Source: Mesaphorura yosii (taxonomy: Eukaryota; Arthropoda; Collembola; Poduromorpha; Tullbergiidae). Taken from it: a DNA stretch of 64,000 nt. The stretch lies in NCBI GenBank assembly GCA_009869945.1, contig WIXG01000179.1, positions 62,001 through 126,000 on the forward strand, in the 5' to 3' direction. This document shows, piece by piece, positions 57,792 through 64,000 of this stretch. Below the pieces are notes generated by a model. The model did not search any database, was not told the DNA's origin, and saw only the letters and a list, made by a program, of their open reading frames with translations. The position numbers and the translations under genes are program-made. How positions within the stretch are numbered: position 1 is the stretch's first letter; each line of letters opens with the position of its first letter.

Positions 57792-60700
57792 ATGTTCTCC
57801 GGGGATGAAGGAAAAGGTAAGGCAGTAGAGGTGAGCAAGTGAGCTCAAAACTGCTTCTGTACTTAAATGCATGTTGTCGGATTCTCGCTCGGTAGAAAAA
57901 CTGCACAAGGAGAAGGTGATGAAATGCCTGAAAAAGGAAGTGAAAATGATAATGGAGGAATCTGTGACCAAGAGAATCATTCACGAGGACAGTGCCTCAA
58001 TCACGTCGTTGTGTGGTACGTACATTAGAAAATTCCAGCAACTACTAAAGCGATAAACATCCTAACTATAACATGACTATTGTGCGGTAAATAGCGGCCA
58101 TCGAGCTATGCTTATCTCATGGCCTCAAACGACGCGCACTTGGCTTATTCAAGAACAGTTCCACGACTGCCCTCTTGCACAAGGTTGCCAAGAGCTGTCA
58201 GGCGGCAGCCATTGTTGTGGATATGCTCTTGGAGATTGAGAACCGGGATTTGAACAAGTAAGAACATAACGAGAACTCGTTCGCTGAATTCTAATTTGGC
58301 CTTCCACTTCACTTCAGAGGCAAGTCCTCGTTCGGAAGTGAAGGCAGCACACGAGGGAGCAGATTCCAGCTTCGGGGCCGAAGTGAGTCGTTTGTGGCCG
58401 GTACCAAGTACTTGTGGATTCGCCTTGCATTAATTGAAAAGCAACTTGTGAATATTCTGGAGTACATCGTCTCGACGAGCAGGTATAAGACTGCCTTTAG
58501 GTCGACTACTCTGGAACCAAACTTAAAGCATAATCGAGCATGGCTACTTGATTCATTTCAGCAAGTACTACGAGAGGAACGCCTTAATTTGTGACCCTGA
58601 TTATGGTGGCTCGATATTAAGTTCGCTGCTTGGTGAGTCTCGAATCCTCTTGACAAATTGAACGAACCTGCTTGGCCTCGTAAAATTATAGTTTGATTGG
58701 CTTTTTAATTTTAGTTGGGCCATGCGCGCTGGAATATTCAAGGCACAGAAACTCGGAAAATATTTGGAGCGATCCACCTGCCAATGAATTAATTCAGAGA
58801 CACCGCATTTCATCGGCGCAGTCACAGGCAGATGGGCCCTCACCTTTACGGCCTGCATTAAGTGTAAGTGTTCTAAATTGAATCCAATTGAAGATCAGCC
58901 TGCGATACCTATAATTCTGTAATACGCATTGTGTGACAAAAGTACAAAAGAAGCAGCGGCTTGGACAGTCGGCACATTTCGAAGGACTACGTGGAGTCTC
59001 TTCATCAGACCAATAAGTCAACTCTGCTTTATGGCAAGAATAATGTCATCCTGTACCTGGTACGATTTTAACTGCGCATAGCCCAGATAGAATTATCTTG
59101 AAAATTTGACCTTTTGACCTTCATGTCCTCCTACTTGCTTGATTTCACAGAAGGGAACCGAGCATCCCGTCGCGGGTTACCTGAGCCTCCACCAGCAGGG
59201 GACTTTACTTAATCTGAAATGGACACCGAATAACTTAATGAATGCATCAGCCACCGAAACCAATGGAAATGGGACGGACGGAGAACAGAGGTAATCGTGA
59301 GATGAGGGACTTGTGTTTGCGGGTAAGTTTGTGAATACTGAGTTGAGTCATTTTGGTTGGTTTTTCAGCATGTACTGGAATCATGCGTTGAACGTGTACG
59401 TCCATGAGGTCGTGTACGTGCACTGCCATCGCGATCAGGAGAGTGACTGGATTGTTCTGGTCGCCCAAGACGGAGTTCAAAGCTCGCCAATTCATTTTCC
59501 ACGAGGAGGTCATTTGTTAGCTTTCCTCTCCTGTCTGGAGAATGGCTTACTTCCTTATGGAATGCTGGATCCACCGCTTTGGTCTCAAAATGGAGAAGGT
59601 AAGGCTGTACACTTTAATTTTTATTGCTTCGGTTTAGCATTTGGTTTCGCTTGTCTGCTTTGGTTAACCATGCAATTATCCAACAGATTGCTTTCCCCTG
59701 CTAGATAAGGACTTTCCAAAGCTACGGAAAAAAGAAGTCCACGGGCGAATCAGCGTCTCTCCAATTGGAAATGGGAATGATCCTCCAAACAATCAGAGCA
59801 CGACGGACTTTGTTTTCAGGATATCTTACGGGAATTTCGAGAAAATGCATCCTCAACAAGGTAGTTCAATCAAATTGGGTCGTATCCTGAATTTCCTGAA
59901 GAATTCGTGAATATTCCTTTTGAGCAGAGGAAATTTTCGACAGTCCTATATGGTCTCGGTCGCCTTTTCCAAAGCACGCTATCCAGCCACAGCCGGTGAC
60001 GCCGCATTCCACGCCAATCCACTCCGTGTCCACAACTTCGTCCACATCCTCCTCTCGGAGCCTTGAACAACAGTATATTGTCACAGAATCCGGGTATGTC
60101 AACCAGTTTTTGCCAACTCCACGATTACGTTCAGAATTTCACAATGATTATTCTTTCTTTTCTCATTCAGCGAGCCAATCTATGGAGTTTGCAGAAAAAT
60201 GAAGCAACAAATTATTTCACGAGCGTTTTACGGATGGCTGGCTCATGTCAGACATCTGAAAACCATTCGAACTCATTTGACAGGAATTGTGTTCCCGAAT
60301 CCACCGCAGCCAGGTAAGGCAAACTTCCTTTCCATGCAAGCTTGAGCCAAACAACTCGTTAATATAAACTTCTCCCTTACGCAGAGGGCTCAGAAGGGCT
60401 TTCGGAAGCGGTTTGGGACAGGATGAGTAAGTGTGGAAATATTGACATGACCGAACTTTGCAGAATTGTGTACCTTGGTGGAATCCAGCATTCTTTGCGG
60501 CCTGTGGTTTGGCCGATCCTATTGAGAGTGAGTGGTCCGAAGTTTCTTTAAATTAATGTAGCAAAAATGTGGCTTTCAAAGTATTGATTCTTGGCAGGGT
60601 GATATGAAGCGGATCTTTAAGCCCTCTGAGTACGAAGATTTAATGTCACAATGGTTGGAGGTCGAAAAATTAGTCAAAGATCGTGAGAAGGGAAGTTCGG

Positions 60701-61991
60701 GGTCGGGTCACGCTAATCTAGTCAAGCTGTCGTCTGGAGGCACATTCGAGACGCAGCAATTCAGCGCTTTTCCTCAAATTCATGAAAGCAACGATGTACG
60801 TGACTTGAAGCCAATTTGCTTTCACGCTAGTTTGTAATTTTCTAATCTTCTTTGTAGGTTTTCGAAGATTCTGTACTGGTGGATCCGAAAGTGGTAGCCA
60901 CAGTCCAAGCCAAACTGGATCAAATCAATGGCAGCACACCAACACCACAAACCACGTCAGCAGCGTTTTGCGTTAGTGCAACTTACAATCAAGTCCAAGA
61001 AGATGCGGTGCCATGTTACGAGACAGGAAAGCCACGTTGCTGCAAGATTCCCGAAGAAAGCATGCAGCAATCCTGGAATTATTCAAACGAAACTGTGTAC
61101 TCCAACGAGATCCTCGAGTGCTTCAGCTTGAATTTACATCGCATTGACAAGGACGTGAAGCGTTGCGACAGATCATACGCGTACTTCACAGAAAAGAACC
61201 TGGACAAACTTAGGAATATAATGTGCACGTAAGTTAAAGTACCAGAAAGAACAACAATGACCTGTAGGATGAATTTTAATTTGGCTTGGTTGTTCCTGTC
61301 TAGATTTGTGTGGGAGCACATGGACTTAGGCTACATTCAGGGCATGTGCGATCTCTGTGCACCAATTCTGGTCATACTCGATGACGAGATTGCAGTATAT
61401 GAGTGCTTTCGCTATCTCATGGTGCGAATGTCCTCAAACTTCCCCAGCGGAGGTGGTACCATGGACGTCCAGTTCACAAACATGAGGTCGCTTCTCCAAG
61501 TGCTGGATCACGACCTGTTCACGTTGATCAAACAAAATGGAGACTACAGTCACTTTTACTTCTGCTACCGGTGGTTTCTCTTGGACTTTAAAAGAGGTAC
61601 AGCTGAATCCGCATTTGTTGTACTGTTGCAGTTTAAGGAATGCTATTGCAATGCACTGGATTTCAGAATTCTGCTACAATGACGTGTTTCTGGTGTGGGA
61701 AACGATTTGGGCAGCAAGATTCGTCGCGTCGGCAGATTTTGTGCTGTTTATAGCTCTCGCCCTCTTGGACTATTACAGAGATATTATTCTTTCCAATTGC
61801 ATGGATTTTACTGACACGATCAAGTTTTTCAACGGTAAGTCAAATTATACTTGAACTTAGGATCAGAGAACCAGCTCATTGATCTTGCGCAATGTTTTTT
61901 AGAAATGGCCGAACGACACGACGGAAAAGTCATATTGCAGATGGCCAGGAACCTCGTCGCGAAACTTCAGTTATTGGTCGAGAACAAGTGA
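57792..61991 (+). CDS. SGSM: SGSM-type RUN and TBC domain protein
   Basis: Eighteen exons, from 57792-57816 to 61903-61991, all phases closing, give 968 residues (vertebrate SGSM1/2 are near 1000). The RUN domain is at about 10-210 ([54 protein letters not shown]). A PH-like Rab-binding region is at about 250-430 ([49 protein letters not shown]). The TBC domain is split by a long linker: [19 protein letters not shown] near 580, then [15 protein letters not shown] with arginine finger Arg764 (IxxDxxR). Gln798 in GYIQGM supplies the glutamine finger. The domain continues through [14 protein letters not shown] to the end. Both catalytic fingers are intact, so Rab GTPase-activating function is expected. 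AATAAA is at 62048. It is convergent with the last sHSP. Confidence 0.92.
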
Positions 61992-62266
61992 ATTTCTTGT
62001 CAGTATGTGATGCAGTATATGCCAATTTTAAGAAACGGACTACCTGAAATAAATCGAATCTATATTGATGTTGTAAATTACAAGAACATAAAAATTTCTT
62101 TATTAAACCACTCAACCAAACTCATGCGTTCAATTTACATTCTGATTCTGTTTAGTGTTACAACTGTGCGAAAAAGAAATCAATTAGTTGATAAAATGTT
62201 GCTTGAACTATCTACAAGATTTACAAGGAGGGCGGCTGAGCGAATATTGCTTGAAGTCCCAAAGAT

Positions 62267-62925
62267 TTAATTATTTCCGCTGGTTGCACCGTTCTCGATG
62301 GGTGTATCGTTTTCAGTGGTTGAAGCAACTGTAGCTTCGGTGGCGCCATTGCCATTGTACTCCTGTGTGAGTTTTGGAGCAGCGGCTTCGAACTGGATTG
62401 GAATTGTTCTTGCCTTTTGTTCCAATGGTGGTTCAACTTTCAGTGGGGCAGTGACCAGCAACTTCTTTCCATCGGCTGTCAGTTTGCATTGGAGTCCCTC
62501 CTCGATGATGTTCTCCGGCAGGGCAATTTTCCTCTTGAATTGTCTCAGCAGATAGTCCTCAGAATTTTCGTCGCTGTGTTTGACCTCACACTTCCCCTCG
62601 ACGTGTACGTGTCCTTCGGCGACTTTTACGTTCAGATCCTGAGGTTGGTAGCCGCTGACATCCAATTCAAACTGTAACAGCAAAGTAAAAAGCAGATTAG
62701 CACCCACCAATTTTAAGAATGAGAGAAAGCACGTTGATAGAATGGTGCTTCAATTAATCCTACCTGAAATTGCTTGGCTGGTGCTTGTCTGCCAAAGGCG
62801 TCTGTGACCAGCTTGATCCACTTCTCATTCTCGGGACGCGTGTCCGACAGATTGATAACTTCCTCCAGAACACCAAATGGAGTGAGGAAGTTGCGTGGTG
62901 CAGGAATCACTGACAAGTACACCAT
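62267..62925 (-). CDS. Small heat shock protein (MVYLSVIPAP type)
   Basis: Exons 62925-62764 and 62671-62267 give 188 residues. The N-terminus MVYLSVIPAPRNFLTPFGVL with ENEKW nearby is paralogous to the sHSP at 56268. The intron again falls directly before the alpha-crystallin domain (KQFQ|FELDVSGYQPQDLNVKV). The domain continues VHVEGKCEV, LPENIIEEGLQCKLTADGKK and ends with the IXI tail ARTIPIQF followed by a Thr/Asn/Glu-rich tail. Position 2 of the usual LECKL element is Gln (LQCKL). The gene faces away from a heat shock element at 63203-63220 with a TATA at 63135-63142. Its minus-strand polyadenylation signal is at 62104-62099. Confidence 0.9.
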
Positions 62926-63134
62926 GACGCTTGCTTTACGGTTAATGTAGTAATGGAAATTCAATTTCAAAGAGAAAAGGAACGAGTTTCAATAATGCTT
63001 TAGTTGCTATTAATTCACAGATTACAGTAGAGCAGAGAATGAAATTGAGATTTGTAAGTCGAGTTGACTAACTCTTGTTCGTTAGCTTGAGACTTCGCAG
63101 TTCTGTACTGAAGAGATACTGGGAAGCCGTCGCG

Positions 63135-63220
63135 TTTTTATAGTGAGAAGAGCAGCAAGCCGCCGTGAGACGGAACGAGACAGAGGCTTCACACCAGTTG
63201 TAGAAAATTCTACACGGTTC
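63135..63220 (-). promoter_or_regulatory. TATA box and heat shock element of the last sHSP gene
   Basis: TATAAAAA on the minus strand (63142-63135) lies about 210 nt before the ATG. Some 60 nt further upstream, 63203-63220 reads GAAAATTCTACACGGTTC. This gives units GAA, TTC, CAC and TTC at 5-bp steps: four positions with one mismatch. Confidence 0.6.
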
Positions 63221-64000
63221 CCGACCAAGTCTCAACCACTTCAATAAAGTTTACTGTAAGCGCTTTGCTTGAGTGTTTCATACCATAGAAAAATCTCGTA
63301 TTTCCCGTCTATATGGCTGAACGCTCTGGATTTTTCGTACGAACCTCGTGTCAATCATCGCATATCGGAAGTATTGTTGAGTTCAGACAATAGGATTCTT
63401 AAAGCAATTACAATTAAGAATGTTTAAGAATAATGCAATTTATTTAAGCTTTTTTAACAAATAGAAAATAATTTCTGCAATTTATGCTGCTTTTCGCAAT
63501 TTACATCGGAGCTGATTGATTCTTTAAAATCGTTCATGTTCACACCGCTCACCCATATTACAGTTTACCTGCATCATGTTTCCTTGTGCTAAACGAGCTC
63601 GAATTATATCAACTTATTTTACACCCATACCCATAATTCATTGAAAGCCATCATTTCAAGAATTTCAACAATTAAAAATCAATCACTTCATTTTTCATCG
63701 ACGTTCAAAATCAAGCTGATGACATGACGGTTAGAACATCCGCTTGACAAAAGTTATGGAAAGTCCGGCACGAAAAATCTAAAACGATTTGAACCAAATT
63801 CATGTATAATGACCATTACAAAACCATGCAATTGTATGACTCAACACTGCATTGAATGGTTTGCGAATAGTGCACTGAATATACGTGTGCAATATTCGCG
63901 AAGAGTCGCGTGCCCATGCTGCAAGTACTGCAAGACGAGCTTAGGCTTTTGTAGTAAACGTTGGAAGGAATGTACCAGAAAAGTTGAGACTCTTCTACCA
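63221..64000. other. Intergenic region at the window edge
   Basis: A/T-rich sequence without a supported exon or recognisable repeat. Confidence 0.4.

Noticed and set aside
1-64000. CRISPR arrays, bacterial operons, integrase or transposase genes
   Set aside because: None seen; the sequence is intron-containing eukaryotic DNA throughout.

Overview
The window is eukaryotic nuclear DNA and looks like an arthropod. Genes are split by short GT-AG introns (mostly 60-100 nt). Gene content includes the 3' end of a Skeletor/DOMON-type gene, a single-copy-style acetylcholinesterase, a DM4/DM12-like secreted protein and Maelstrom. FAN1, SLC38A9, a TOGARAM-type TOG protein and a CCDC177-like protein are also present, which would fit a non-dipteran arthropod such as a springtail or crustacean; the exact lineage is inference. 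No viral, prokaryotic or transposase genes were seen.

Layout. 0-5 kb: end of a DOMON gene, acetylcholinesterase (+), a tRNA-derived relic and a secreted glycine-rich protein (-). 7-16.5 kb: CCDC177-like coiled-coil gene (+), two secreted proteins (+), an eight-cysteine knottin-like peptide gene (-) and an unrecognised, possibly mitochondrial protein (+). 16.8-24.5 kb: FAN1 nuclease (-) divergent from UBE2Q (+). 26.4-29.0 kb: unrecognised disordered nuclear-type protein (+), followed by a 281-bp hairpin repeat. 31-35.3 kb: GXYLT-type xylosyltransferase and tektin (both +). 35.3-43.5 kb: about 8 kb without a convincing protein gene, holding CCTAA-rich stretches and a perfect 24-bp palindrome. 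43.5-48.3 kb: Maelstrom and a TOG-domain protein (both -). 49-63 kb: four small heat shock protein (sHSP) genes interleaved with SLC38A9 (-) and SGSM (+).

The most coherent local system is the sHSP group. All four share one phase-0 intron immediately before the alpha-crystallin domain. Two share a clear N-terminal signature (MVYLSxIPAP), and a third has a related one. Three control regions carry heat-shock-element matches: upstream of the first gene, between the divergent middle pair, and upstream of the last. The first gene has an apparent internal duplication of its N-terminal exon. Outside this group the genes look like an ordinary unlinked mixture (DNA repair, ubiquitin, vesicle traffic, cilia/axoneme, piRNA pathway).

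All gene models were assembled by hand from splice sites and reading phase; exon phases close without remainder in each multi-exon model reported as a CDS, but no transcript or database comparison was possible.
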